A stretch of 64,000 bases of DNA, taken from assembly GCF_017355785.1 (NCBI RefSeq), contig NZ_JAFEWE010000006.1, forward strand, positions 272,889 through 336,888, read 5' to 3'. This stretch comes from Desertivirga arenae (GTDB lineage: Bacteria; Bacteroidota; Bacteroidia; Sphingobacteriales; Sphingobacteriaceae). A model generated the notes under the pieces. That model saw nothing but the letters and a program-made list of their open reading frames with translations. It ran no database searches and was not told the DNA's origin. Of this stretch, positions 53,259-62,940 are shown piece by piece. The position numbers and the translations under genes are program-made. The number at the start of each line of letters is the position of its first letter. Positions within the stretch are counted from its first letter, which is position 1.

Positions 53259-53612
53259 TAGAGTACCACCAATAATACGAAGAGGGGATTAGTTGATAGC
53301 TGACTAATTCCCTATTTGTATCAGAACTTCCTAGATAGCTAATCCGGTTATTTCTTTAAAGGTTAAATTTGCTAACCAGGCTACTTTTGAATCTCCTTGC
53401 GTTTGGCCTACTACCATAATTCTTTCTATTAAGCAATGAGATCGAAAACTTAAGAGCATAGCAGATTTGAAAATACTTGATACATTTGAGCAATCAATGC
53501 CTCAAAGGTGTTAAGCAGGGTCTTTAACCGCAACGTTTTGCTCACTCAGCCTATGCATCTCAGGTACACACCAAATTTGTGGTGTTTCAAACATCAATAA
53601 TACTAGATATAG
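53259..53612 (+). other. Intergenic region, 354 bp
   Basis: Holds the sulfatase terminator (53283-53313). Beyond that no gene-like frame or repeat was seen; the part near 53560-53612 must hold the promoter of the thioredoxin-like gene. Confidence 0.5.
53283..53313 (+). terminator. Terminator of sulfatase gene
   Basis: AGGGGATTAGT (53283-53293) pairs with ACTAATTCCCT (53303-53313), 11 bp including one G-U pair; ATTTG follows. Confidence 0.6.
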
Positions 53613-54158
53613 ATGAACTATCAGGAATACCAGCAATTATTTGACAAGGTATTGGAGAGCCGGAACCCTCCATACAATGACGAAATGTACTTCAACTATA
53701 CGAAACTGAACCGGTCGCGAATGAAGCGCTGGGACAAACAGCTGCAGATAAAAGAAGAATTGTTGGATAGTATCAAAGCCATTGAAAAACCTCAACACTG
53801 GATTATTATTACAGAACCCTGGTGCGGAGATGCCGCTCATATTATTCCTTTTTTAATATCGCTGGCAGAACAAAGTCCTTTAATAACTTACGATCTACAG
53901 CTACGTGATGCAGAGCCTTATCTGATCAATTCCTACCTCACCAACGGGACTAAGAGTATACCAAAGCTAATTGTCAGGGATGAGAACGGAACAGATATCT
54001 TCAATTGGGGACCACGGCCTGCAAAGGCCCAGGAGCTTTTTGATCAACTTAAGGCCAACAAGGCCGATTTTGAAGAAATGAAGATTGCACTTCAACATTG
54101 GTATAATGAAGATAAAGGGCAGTCGCTGATGAATGAATTAAAAGAGTTTTATTCATAG
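53613..54158 (+). CDS. Thioredoxin-like protein with single active-site cysteine
   Basis: 181 residues, no signal peptide. Thioredoxin_9-type fold: strand QHWIIITEPWCGDAAHIIPF with WCGD at about residue 70, and the cis-Pro segment GTKSIPKLIVRDENG. Only one Cys replaces the CxxC pair (WCGDA), so it cannot act as a classical disulfide reductase; monothiol chemistry or binding is more likely. Cytoplasmic; common in Bacteroidota, function unclear. Confidence 0.82.
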   Translation: MNYQEYQQLFDKVLESRNPPYNDEMYFNYTKLNRSRMKRWDKQLQIKEELLDSIKAIEKPQHWIIITEPWCGDAAHIIPFLISLAEQSPLITYDLQLRDAEPYLINSYLTNGTKSIPKLIVRDENGTDIFNWGPRPAKAQELFDQLKANKADFEEMKIALQHWYNEDKGQSLMNELKEFYS

Positions 54159-54187
54159 ACTCAAAAAAGGGAGCCTAATAAAAGAAG

Positions 54188-54221
54188 AAATCCCTGGCGC
54201 TCTGTTAGCAGCAGGGATTTT
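54188..54221 (+). terminator. Terminator of thioredoxin-like gene
   Basis: AAATCCCTG (54188-54196) pairs with CAGGGATTT (54212-54220) with T's at the 3' side, 30 bp past the stop codon. Confidence 0.75.
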
Positions 54222-54635
54222 CAAAACTTACCACCTATGAATGAATGTTCAAATATGATTGTAAAAGCTCTTGCAAAAAATGATCTTTATCAACCCTCAC
54301 ATTGACTAGTCCCTATTTGATAGCATACTTGTAGAAGCAGCACTCCCTCGATCTGGGAAGAATAGACCTTAATAAAGGAGGAAGTTATACCTCTAAAATA
54401 AATAACCTAACTGAAACCTTTAATCTTAGGCCCCGAATCCAGGAGGACGGCCAGGATGATTTGTAGGGCTGCAAGAAGCAGATGAGCAATTTCGAACAAC
54501 TGCAAATGTTGACGCAATTATAGATAATCTGGTTAACTTATTCATTTACCTACGAACATTAAGCCGGACTGTACCTATTTTTTTTTCTCCCCACCACCTG
54601 TTATTAGGGCCGAAAATTGGTTTAAATAATTGTTC
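54222..54635. other. Intergenic region, about 410 bp, no gene supported
   Basis: Between the thioredoxin terminator and the end of the broken metallophosphoesterase. Short open stretches exist in several frames, but none has a start codon plus protein-like composition. It could be decayed coding DNA; I recognise nothing in it. Confidence 0.45.
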
Positions 54636-55535
54636 TTAATATAATTCCTTCTCCAAAGGAATATACTTATTATGAACCGAGCCATCTGCGAACAATTCGA
54701 GAATAGCGTAACCCGGAGGAGTTTGCTGATAATAGTAAGGCCCTGCTGATTCTTTATCTCCCTTACCCCACCAAAATCCGCTTAACGAGCCGTTACAGAA
54801 GTAAGAAGTACCGTTATAGACTACGCTATCCGTCAGATGCTGATGCCCGCTCAGGCATACCTTAACTTTATCTTTATGTTTATAAAATAAATCCTTCAGC
54901 TCTTTGTAATCACCATGCTGCCCCCCACTCCAGGCACAGGTTGATGATAATATGGGGTAGTGTGACATAATCAGTACCGGTGTGTTCGCTGCCAGCTTCC
55001 CGAGGTCTTGCATTAGCCATTCCATTTGCTCCGCGTCTAACCGCGTTCCTTTATTATTGCCATCCAGTATGATAAAATGCCATCCTTTCTTAGCAAAACT
55101 GTACTACTTATTTGGCATTTTTAAACGTTTGGCTACGTAGCTCACACCATACATCTCGTCTTTATCAGATGGCGCTTTCCACCATGGGTCGTGATTACCA
55201 ATACAGCTAAACACCTCGAGCTGAGTACTGCCAATAAATTTATCCCAAACGGCCCATTGTTCAAGAACCATTTCTTTGGTTACATCATCATAGGACGCAT
55301 CAAATATGGAATCTCCTCCATTTAGGATGAAATTTATATTCTTATTCTTCAGGGCCTCGAAGAGATACCGTTTTGCTCTTTCTGGTATATCCTCTTTATC
55401 ACGTATATGAACATCAGTTATATGTGCAACGGTAAGAGAAGGCTTCAATTTATCAGGGGAAGCAGCGGAAACAGAAGGTAAAGTAGCAGCTCCACTTAAA
55501 GCAATAGCGCTTTGAATAAAATTTCTTCTTTTCAT
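54636..55535 (-). pseudogene. Metallophosphoesterase interrupted by in-frame amber codon
   Basis: Calcineurin-like phosphoesterase of 299 codons. Signal peptide 1-25 (MKRRNFIQSAIALSG...SAA). Metal-site motifs before the break: D41-x-H43 (ITDVHIRD), D75 (NGGDS), N114-H115-D116 (IGNHD). A TAG at 55104-55106 (codon 144) stops the frame. The same frame then continues to the stop at 54636 with YSFAKKGWHFIILDGN, MSHYPI and SGHQH, the remaining metal ligands. The context NK-TAG-YSF suggests that a Tyr codon (TAC or TAT) changed by one base. Neither half has a full active site. Last gene of the susCD2 operon, 18 bp after a small membrane protein. Alternatives are a sequencing error or amber suppression. 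Confidence 0.85.
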
Positions 55536-55553
55536 AGGGATTTCCAGAATAAT

Positions 55554-55811
55554 CTAATTCGATTTTTTATCGGTGTACAGACCATAAAGGGCTATTAATG
55601 CCCAGGCAAAATTGATAAAGGCAGAAGGGAAAGAATGATCATACCAGGCACTGGCGGCGACAAAAAAACCTCCTAAAATATTAGCTAAATGAAATGAAAT
55701 AGAGGTCGACTTCCACTTCTTGGTGATTAGAAGGAAGTATGAGACCAGGAATAAAAAGGCACCCAGCCACCCTAAGGTATCAAATAACAGTTGGAGAGTG
55801 ACTGGCTGCAT
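55554..55811 (-). CDS. Small three-helix membrane protein
   Basis: 85 residues with three transmembrane helices (about 8-28, 38-54, 60-78). Starts MQPVTLQLLFDTLGWLGAF and contains ITKKWKSTSISFHLANILGG. It resembles the small CBU_0592-like/YgjV-type membrane proteins, but the family call is tentative. One base separates it from the upstream phosphodiesterase gene, so it is translated from the same operon. Confidence 0.7.
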   Translation of the reverse strand: MQPVTLQLLFDTLGWLGAFLFLVSYFLLITKKWKSTSISFHLANILGGFFVAASAWYDHSFPSAFINFAWALIALYGLYTDKKSN

Positions 55812-55812
55812 T

Positions 55813-57054
55813 CTATTTATCTTTTTTGATTATCCAGCGGTTAACTGTATTGTATTTTCCCTCCAAAGCAATCTTATAGAAGTTGGAGGATACCTCTCTA
55901 CTCAGGTCTATGTCAAACTTTCCATCCTTTACCGGAACCTCTCCTATCAATTTGTACTTGTCGTGAACGCCGGTTTGTTTGTAATTATTAGAAGTGCTAA
56001 GAAGCACTTTTACCTTTCCTTCATTGTTCACAGGTGTCCAGGACAACTTAATTTTATCATCTGTCTTAACAGCCATTGGCTTAACTACTGATACTTTCCC
56101 AATAAGCGGCACGCCATCTAATTCTTTTTGTTGCTCTGCAGCTAATTTGATGTCCAGAAAGCGCGCGATGGTTGGAAGGATATCGACAACACTTATCTCT
56201 TTTGCTTCAGTGGCATACCTATTAACAGGCTTAGCATTAGTAACAATCCATGAAGCCCGTTCCCTGTCAGACTGTCCACCGTGATTACGACCAGTTTTAG
56301 CATCCCGCCCGTGGTCCGTTGTTACCACTATAAGCCAGTCCTCCTTATATTTCTCCTTACGTTGCTTGATTGCTTCCCATAGCTGACCTATTCGCGCGTC
56401 AGCCAGTTTTACCGCTTCCCGGTATTGTTCACTATCTCCATACATATGCCCCATATCATCCGTAAATTCAAGATATACCCATGAAAGATCAGGTGCGTCC
56501 TGACTAATAACTCGGGCCGCCTCATCAGTAACAGCCTGGTCAATGTCAGACATGAACTTCCTAGCCTTATCATGAGGATATTTGACGGTATCTAACTCAA
56601 GACCATCAAAATGAAAGTCCATTTTAATGTTAGCAGTCTGAGGGAGTCCTTCACCAATAAGTTTAGTCCGATTATCCTGCCAACTTGAAAAAACAGCAGT
56701 TTTACGGTTGGGATACTGGTCTTTAAAAAGACGAAAAATGGTAGGATAGTTATAATTTATAGCCTTTATCGCATTATCGGGCACGTTGTGCTTATGATAC
56801 CACACTCCTGTGAGTACATTGGTATATCCTGGAGCAGATATCGTTGGTGTTTGGTTAAATTCGTTACGTTCTCCACCCTGGTAAGCGTTAAGTAATGCTC
56901 CTTCTTTAGCAATAGCATGTAAGCTGGGTGTTGGTACACTATCAAGCACATCTCTCGATACGCCATCAATAATTACAAACAACGCTTTTTTCTTTTGTGC
57001 CGAGGCAATGCTGGCTGCCCCGATAAAGGCAGCCATAATTAGTAGTCTTTTCAT
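55813..57054 (-). CDS. Secreted nucleotide-pyrophosphatase/phosphodiesterase-like protein
   Basis: 413 residues from the ATG at 57052-57054 (MKRLLIMAAF); signal peptide 1-18. Alkaline-phosphatase superfamily, type I phosphodiesterase/NPP branch: metal Asp in LFVIIDGVSRD, nucleophile Thr in TPTISAPGYTNVLTG (about residue 80), FTDDMGHMYG and TTDHGRDAKTGRNHGG with metal Asp/His. A C-terminal FN3-like domain (about 320-413: PMAVKTDDKIKLSWTPVNNE) ends the protein. Hydrolyses phosphodiester or pyrophosphate bonds in the periplasm or outside. It lies 23 bp after susD2. Confidence 0.88.
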   Translation of the reverse strand: MKRLLIMAAFIGAASIASAQKKKALFVIIDGVSRDVLDSVPTPSLHAIAKEGALLNAYQGGERNEFNQTPTISAPGYTNVLTGVWYHKHNVPDNAIKAINYNYPTIFRLFKDQYPNRKTAVFSSWQDNRTKLIGEGLPQTANIKMDFHFDGLELDTVKYPHDKARKFMSDIDQAVTDEAARVISQDAPDLSWVYLEFTDDMGHMYGDSEQYREAVKLADARIGQLWEAIKQRKEKYKEDWLIVVTTDHGRDAKTGRNHGGQSDRERASWIVTNAKPVNRYATEAKEISVVDILPTIARFLDIKLAAEQQKELDGVPLIGKVSVVKPMAVKTDDKIKLSWTPVNNEGKVKVLLSTSNNYKQTGVHDKYKLIGEVPVKDGKFDIDLSREVSSNFYKIALEGKYNTVNRWIIKKDK

Positions 57055-57077
57055 ATACATGATTCGCCAAGCCGGTA

Positions 57078-58877
57078 CTACCAGCCAAATATCTGTTTAA
57101 GATTAGGGTTTAACAATACCTGGTGTTGTGGAACGGGTCTATAATAATACTTAGGTTCCTGAAAAACGCCATTATCTGCGGTAGTTTGTATCGTACCGGA
57201 ATTACCGTTCTTTAAAAACACTCCCGCATCTTGTCCAATCGAGCCCGTCCGGTAATAGATCAGATCCTTTCCAAGTGAATTTTTCTCTTTCACTGCAGGT
57301 ATAGATGCATTGTTATTCAGAAGTACAATATCCGGAATACCGTCCCCTGTCAAATCGTGCTGACCAATGCCGGAGAAGTAAATTCCTTCCTGCTCTTTCT
57401 CCAGTAATTTACCTGCATTCCAGCGCATTAGATCGTCAAACCTGTAACCCTCGAGCGCCAATTCCACCCGGCGTTCCCGCCTGATCTCTAGCAAAACTGC
57501 CTTTTGTGGTGAATTAATGTTGGGGTATTTAGCATCTTGAAGCGCATCTAGAACCGGGGCAAGTGACAGGTGAGGCATTCCTACCCTGTCCCGAAGTTGG
57601 TTGATACTCATATTCAAATCAGCCTGAGTAAGCTCTCCAAGCTCTGCTTTTGCTTCGGCATAAATCAGTAGGATTTCAGCATATCGAAGTACAGGCACAT
57701 CAAGGTTTTGCTGCACTACGCTGCTTTGATTATTTACAAATCCTTTAATCTGATGGTAACCTGTAAAATTCTTTGCCAGTTGCTGTACATATAAGCCGCC
57801 GCCCTGGGAGTAAGTACTTGTATTAGAAAGAACAAAACCTGGGTAAGCATAGGTCTGGCTTAATCTAGGATCCCGGTTCTCAAACTCTTTTACGAAAGAA
57901 AATGTTGCGTATCCAGCCTGACTGGTGTAAGGAGTTCCATTTGTCATTAAATAATCCTGCAGCAGGTCTTTTGCGGGTGATACCTCATAGTTACCGAAAA
58001 CCGTCGAACTCCAGCCACTGTTCCTTAAACCGTTTTCATTATAAGTTGCTAAAATTACCTCACTGTTGCCGTTCAGGTTCTCCCGGTTAAATAAGTTCAA
58101 GTAATCCTGTCCCGGATTGCCGGTGGTGTATAATTTAAATTTTCCATTATCAATAATATCTTTTGAAACATCGCGGGCCATTTGTAGAAATCGAGGAGCA
58201 GTACCGGAAAGATTTAATTCTGCATGATAACGGCGGTAAGTTCCTTCATAAAGTGCAAAACGAGCCAGATAAGCCTTAACCACCCAACGGTTAACAGCTC
58301 CTGCTTCAGACACAACGTTTACGTGTTCTGCTGCATAAGTAAGATCTTCAATAATTTTATCCACTACCAAAGCCCTGGGATCACGAGCCTTCATTAACAG
58401 ATCTGCATCATTTGTACTGACTACATTTTCATACCAGGGGACATCCGAGTAACGTTTAACTTTCTCTATATAAAATTGTGCTCTGAAAAACCGGGCCACA
58501 CCTTCGTAGTGATTCAATATTTCGGCACTTAAAGGCGCCTTCTTAAAGTTTGCCAGGAAGTAATTAGCGCTTCGTAACTGTTCCCAGTTCCAGCCTGTTG
58601 TAATACTGGAAGCACTTGGAGTACCTGCCATCATCGTTTTAATCTCCACAGCCCCTGTAGTAGCAGCATTATCAGTTGCCCTGTCTGCATTATAGATACC
58701 CCATCCGGGAAAGTTATATAAGTTATTAATGTATAGCTTGAGGTCTTGTTCGCTATTGAAGAAGTTTTCAGTTCCTATAGCTGTTTGCGGCTGTCTTTCT
58801 AAAAAATCTTTCTTGCAGCTACCAAGGCTAATTGCAATAAAGGCGATACTTGCCAGATATAGTGTAATATTTTTCAT
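57078..58877 (-). CDS. susD: SusD/RagB-like lipoprotein (second locus)
   Basis: 599 residues. Lipobox LGSC with the acylated Cys at about residue 21, then KKDFLERQPQTAIGTENFF. SusD TPR fold (FFRAQFYIEKVKRYSDVPWY; RRERRVELALEGYRFDDLMR). Surface-exposed ligand-binding partner of the SusC encoded 10 bp upstream. Because the operon continues with two phosphoesterases and no glycosidase, the ligand may be a phosphorylated compound rather than a plain glycan. Confidence 0.94.
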   Translation of the reverse strand: MKNITLYLASIAFIAISLGSCKKDFLERQPQTAIGTENFFNSEQDLKLYINNLYNFPGWGIYNADRATDNAATTGAVEIKTMMAGTPSASSITTGWNWEQLRSANYFLANFKKAPLSAEILNHYEGVARFFRAQFYIEKVKRYSDVPWYENVVSTNDADLLMKARDPRALVVDKIIEDLTYAAEHVNVVSEAGAVNRWVVKAYLARFALYEGTYRRYHAELNLSGTAPRFLQMARDVSKDIIDNGKFKLYTTGNPGQDYLNLFNRENLNGNSEVILATYNENGLRNSGWSSTVFGNYEVSPAKDLLQDYLMTNGTPYTSQAGYATFSFVKEFENRDPRLSQTYAYPGFVLSNTSTYSQGGGLYVQQLAKNFTGYHQIKGFVNNQSSVVQQNLDVPVLRYAEILLIYAEAKAELGELTQADLNMSINQLRDRVGMPHLSLAPVLDALQDAKYPNINSPQKAVLLEIRRERRVELALEGYRFDDLMRWNAGKLLEKEQEGIYFSGIGQHDLTGDGIPDIVLLNNNASIPAVKEKNSLGKDLIYYRTGSIGQDAGVFLKNGNSGTIQTTADNGVFQEPKYYYRPVPQHQVLLNPNLKQIFGW

Positions 58878-58887
58878 AATTAGCTTA

Positions 58888-61800
58888 TTAAAAATTAAGG
58901 TTTAAGCCTACTGAATATCTTCTCTGCCATGGATAAGCATAGCCGTTCCCGCTCCTAACGGTATTTGCTGAAGGGTTTATGCTTGAGTTAATGTTTATAG
59001 CTTCGGGATCAAAGTGTTTCTTTACTGCAGACCACTCGTGGATATTCTCAGCGCTGGCATAAATACGCACATTAGATACACGCCATTTATTTGTTAGGGT
59101 AGCAGGCAGAGTATACCCAACTGTAAGGTTTTTAAAGCGTAAGTAAGCGCCGTTAAGCATATATCCCGTTTGTGGAATTGCCAAACCTTTAGCGTTTCCA
59201 GGTGTAGTACCAAGGTTTACATCCGCAAGCCAGGCCTGCAGTATGGGATACCTTGCATCCAGATTCTGATTGGCAAGGCCTGCATTTATGAATGCCTGAG
59301 AATGCCTTGCCATATCCGCAGCGCTATCATTATTAGGTCGGTAAAAATCAAGCAAATGAGGATACCCACCGGCATAAGGCTGTTGGTAAAAGCCCCAGTA
59401 GAGATAATCCAGTGGATAGTAATCACGCTTTGCCACCCCCTGGAAGAAAGCACGGATATCGAAACCCTTCCAACTTGTATTTAAATCCAAACCGAATCTG
59501 AAGCGTGGGGTAGAATTACCGATGATCGACATATCTTTCGGATCTATCGCTGTTACGCCCGTTTCGATCTTGCCATTTCCATCCTGGTCTTTATATTTAG
59601 GCCATCCCGGTACAATAGATAATGCTCCCCAGGGGATAATAGAGGATTGGTCGAGAGCATCAATCTCTGCCTGGGTTTTAAACAGGCCGTCGCTTTCTAG
59701 TCCCCAGATTTCTCCAAGCTCCATTCCATTGCGGTATTGTAGCAAACTCTGCCCAGGGTTGTCAAATTTCGTAATAACCGAACGGCTATCCGATAATACG
59801 AACCGGGCGCCAAACGAAAAGGGGCTCCTACCCGCTTTCACACTATTTTGATATCCCATAGAAAGTTCCCAGCCGCGGTTCCGAAGGTCGGCTGCATTTT
59901 CCCGGGGTTCACTAGCACCCAATACGTCAGGTAAATCACGTCCAAGAGTTAGCATCCCCTTGGTATTCCGCTCGTAAATGTCAAAGCTTAAGTTTAACTT
60001 GTTGTTAAGAAGCCCGATATCTGTTCCAACATTCCGGGTAGTTACTTTTTCCCAGGTGTAATCAGGACTTACAAGGCCAGGGCTCGATACTGCCAATGGA
60101 AGGTTACCTCCAATAAGATAACCCGAAGTGTAGGGATTTAAAGTGGAGATGTAACCATAGTTTGAAACTTCCTGGTTACCTAAAGATCCATAAGATGCTC
60201 TCAACTTAAAATTACTAAGTACTGGATTAGCCCATTTCAGGAAAGATTCCTGATCCAATCTCCATGCAACAGAAGCAGAAGGAAAGAATCCAAAACGCTT
60301 GTCGGAAGGGAACCTTGAGCTACCATCGTACCGGCCGTTAAATTCAACAATATACTTGTCTTTGTAAATATAGTTGGCACGGTAGAAAAAACCTTGTATT
60401 GCCCAATCCCTGATTGCTTCGGTTGCTGTCAGATCCCCGGTAGCCAAACCGATGGTGGGATAAGAGGCAGAAATAAGACCGAAGCGTTTAGTATCCGTCT
60501 CTTCCTCCCGAAAATATTCCTGATTAAAACCTCCGAGTAGTGTAACATCATGAAGTCCAAGCTTTTTATTAAAAGTAGCATAAGCGTTCAGCACGCTATA
60601 ATTACTAAATCCAGCCCACTTTCTTGCATAACTCGTACCTTCCTCCCGGATGTCATTAGGCCCATACCCAATTTTATAAGGAGTGCTGTATTCGCGATAA
60701 TTATCTGCCCCACGACGATAAGTAAAATCAACATTAACCTTCAAAATGTTTTTAATGAGCGATAGTTCCGAGTTAAACTGAGATTGCAAGCTGAAATACT
60801 TATCACTACTATTTCCTCCCTCCGTTAACATCGCTCCGGTACGTCCCACACTGGTATTAGCCCAGGTTCCGTCAGGGTTTTTATCATAAGCGGTTGGAAA
60901 GAGGTTATAGATGTCAGAGATAGAATAATTAGTTGGGTTATCCCGGCGGGTAGTTGTTAGATAAGTATTATTTCCTATACTTAGCCAAGGGGTAGTTTTG
61001 TAATCTACTTTACTACGAAGACTGTATCGATCGAAATAATCGTCAGCAATTTTAAGGATACCGTTCTGACGGTTATAGTTTCCGGATAAATAATAGGTCG
61101 CTTTTTCAGATCTACCACTTACAGAAAGCGCATGATCCTGTGAAATTGTATTGTCGCTTAGAAAATATTGAGTCCAGTCCTGGTTACCCATGTACTCCCA
61201 AAGACCCTTATCGCTCGGATTAATTCTTACGCCCGGGATAGATGGATCGTCAGAGCGCTGTTTCGCATACTGATAATATTGATCGCTGTAGTTGACATTA
61301 TCCCAAGGTGTGTTATTGGTGGAGAGTTCCAGTAACCTTGAAAAGATATAGGGATCAGTTACCTTTTCAGGGATCACTGTAGGTTTATTAAGCGATGTAT
61401 TAGCACTATAACTAACCCTGACCCCGTTCTGTGATCCGCTTTTAGTTTTAATAAGAATTACGCCGAATGCCGCCCTGGCACCATATACAGCCGCAGCAGA
61501 GGCATCCTTAATCACCGAAATCGTTTCAATATCCTGCGGTGCAAGCCGGTTTAGCTCTGTTGCATCAGAAGGTACTGCGTCAATCAATATCAGCGGGTTT
61601 CCTCCATTTATAGACGTTATTCCACGTATATTGATATTAGCGGCAGCTCCAGGTGCACCCGAGCCAAAGTCTATATTAAGGTTGGGTACCAATCCCTGTA
61701 GTCCCTGAGCCACATTTGCAATTGGTCTGCTGGATAAAGCTTTAGAACTGACCTGATCGACAGCTCCTGATAAATTCACTTTCTTTTGGGTACCATAACC

Positions 61801-62121
61801 TACCACAACAACTTCATGCAGTTCGGCCTGGTCCTTTTTAAGGATGATAGTCATTGTATTCCGGCCAGCGGTCGAAACTTCTTGTTTAATAAATCCCAAG
61901 TAGGAAACTTCAAGGACAGAGCCTCGATCTGTAACGCTTAGGATGAATTTTCCATTAATGTCTGTTTGGGCACCATTCGTTTTTCCCTTTTCTTTCACAT
62001 GTACCCCAATGAGAATTTCGCCTTGATCGTCTTTCACGATGCCCGAGACTTTCTCCTGTGCGAAAGCAAGACTGGAGCATAGCAAGAGACATGCAATAAA
62101 AGTAATGTAGAGTGTTTTCAT
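58888..62121 (-). CDS. susC: SusC-like TonB-dependent receptor (second locus)
   Basis: 1077 residues. Signal peptide 1-21 (AFAQ), CarboxypepD_reg (about 25-95, VSGIVKDDQGEILIGVHVKE), TonB-box region and plug (HEVVVVGYGTQKKVNLSGAV, VISVIKDASAAAVYGARAAF), barrel ending in GLNLNF. Unlike the first SusC it has no STN domain, so it does not signal through FecR; the divergent TetR gene with a palindrome in between is the likely control. First gene of the operon susC-susD-phosphodiesterase-membrane protein-metallophosphoesterase. Confidence 0.95.
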   Translation of the reverse strand: MKTLYITFIACLLLCSSLAFAQEKVSGIVKDDQGEILIGVHVKEKGKTNGAQTDINGKFILSVTDRGSVLEVSYLGFIKQEVSTAGRNTMTIILKKDQAELHEVVVVGYGTQKKVNLSGAVDQVSSKALSSRPIANVAQGLQGLVPNLNIDFGSGAPGAAANINIRGITSINGGNPLILIDAVPSDATELNRLAPQDIETISVIKDASAAAVYGARAAFGVILIKTKSGSQNGVRVSYSANTSLNKPTVIPEKVTDPYIFSRLLELSTNNTPWDNVNYSDQYYQYAKQRSDDPSIPGVRINPSDKGLWEYMGNQDWTQYFLSDNTISQDHALSVSGRSEKATYYLSGNYNRQNGILKIADDYFDRYSLRSKVDYKTTPWLSIGNNTYLTTTRRDNPTNYSISDIYNLFPTAYDKNPDGTWANTSVGRTGAMLTEGGNSSDKYFSLQSQFNSELSLIKNILKVNVDFTYRRGADNYREYSTPYKIGYGPNDIREEGTSYARKWAGFSNYSVLNAYATFNKKLGLHDVTLLGGFNQEYFREEETDTKRFGLISASYPTIGLATGDLTATEAIRDWAIQGFFYRANYIYKDKYIVEFNGRYDGSSRFPSDKRFGFFPSASVAWRLDQESFLKWANPVLSNFKLRASYGSLGNQEVSNYGYISTLNPYTSGYLIGGNLPLAVSSPGLVSPDYTWEKVTTRNVGTDIGLLNNKLNLSFDIYERNTKGMLTLGRDLPDVLGASEPRENAADLRNRGWELSMGYQNSVKAGRSPFSFGARFVLSDSRSVITKFDNPGQSLLQYRNGMELGEIWGLESDGLFKTQAEIDALDQSSIIPWGALSIVPGWPKYKDQDGNGKIETGVTAIDPKDMSIIGNSTPRFRFGLDLNTSWKGFDIRAFFQGVAKRDYYPLDYLYWGFYQQPYAGGYPHLLDFYRPNNDSAADMARHSQAFINAGLANQNLDARYPILQAWLADVNLGTTPGNAKGLAIPQTGYMLNGAYLRFKNLTVGYTLPATLTNKWRVSNVRIYASAENIHEWSAVKKHFDPEAININSSINPSANTVRSGNGYAYPWQRRYSVGLNLNF

Positions 62122-62183
62122 GTCAACCTTTTAGTTTCTGCAAAAGAAAAGCTGATATGTTAAGCCGGCATGAAATACTCATT

Positions 62184-62213
62184 AAATAAATTGACTATTC
62201 AGTCAATTTATTT
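62184..62213. promoter_or_regulatory. TetR operator palindrome between susC2 and tetR
   Basis: The arms 62184-62196 and 62201-62213 are perfect 13-bp reverse complements around a 4-base spacer (core AAATTGACT-ATTC-AGTCAATTT). It lies 62 bp from the susC2 start and 45 bp from the tetR start, in the zone of both promoters. The size and symmetry fit a TetR dimer site. Confidence 0.85.
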
Positions 62214-62258
62214 TTTTTATCCTTTCTTCGCACCTAAAATCTATTTTTAACAAACTAT

Positions 62259-62858
62259 ATGGGCAGAAGAAGTTTAAAAGAAGACCAGCAAAAACGAATT
62301 ATTGAAGCATTCTATGAAGTAGCAAAACGTGAAGGAATCGAAAATACCTCGTTCGGAAAGGTGGCCAAGGAGCTTAATATGCGCCAGAGTTTAATTATCC
62401 ATTACTTTGCAACCAAAGAAGAAATGACCCTCGGGCTTATTGATCTTATTGTGATGAGATACGAGAACATTTATTTGTCTGAGTCAGAAGAAGGTAATGC
62501 CCTCGAAAAACTTGTCACCGTTATGCACAATATATTTTCAAGAAAATGGGATAGTTACATTGACGACAGCGTCTTTTATAACTGCTTCGCTCTTATATTT
62601 CGTAATGAGGTAATTAAGCATCGCTTTCGCGAACTCCATCTGCTACTACGGGGCTGGCTTCAAAACCTTATTCAGGTTTGCAATGATCAGGGTCTGATTA
62701 AATGTGAAGATGCATCAAGGGTGTCTGACCTGATTTTCGTGATATCGGATGGAGCGTACTATTATTTAAGCATGATCCAGGATAAGAAAGAGTACGACAA
62801 GCACCTGGAGAGATACCGGAAGGAAGCATTCAAGTTGTTGGGATTGGAAAGCCAATAA
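62259..62858 (+). CDS. TetR-family transcriptional regulator
   Basis: 199 residues. N-terminal HTH (about 10-57: RIIEAFYEVAKREGIENTSF then GKVAKELNMRQSLIIHYFATKEEM) with the IHYFATKE pattern of BetI-like TetR proteins. The helical C-terminal domain (about 60-199) binds an unknown ligand. Divergent from susC2 with a perfect palindrome in the shared 137-bp spacer, so autoregulation and repression of the susC2 operon are expected. Confidence 0.93.
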   Translation: MGRRSLKEDQQKRIIEAFYEVAKREGIENTSFGKVAKELNMRQSLIIHYFATKEEMTLGLIDLIVMRYENIYLSESEEGNALEKLVTVMHNIFSRKWDSYIDDSVFYNCFALIFRNEVIKHRFRELHLLLRGWLQNLIQVCNDQGLIKCEDASRVSDLIFVISDGAYYYLSMIQDKKEYDKHLERYRKEAFKLLGLESQ

Positions 62859-62940
62859 ACCAACAATAATGTCGAAAAAAGCCTTGTTCCTAATGGTAAT
62901 CACTGATTAAGATACGCGGAAGCCCCGTTATTACACCTCA

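Noticed and set aside
54636..55535. Metallophosphoesterase as two genes or as a frameshift
   Set aside because: The two open parts are in the same frame (offset divisible by three) and the sequence between them reads sensibly apart from one TAG, so a point nonsense change explains it.
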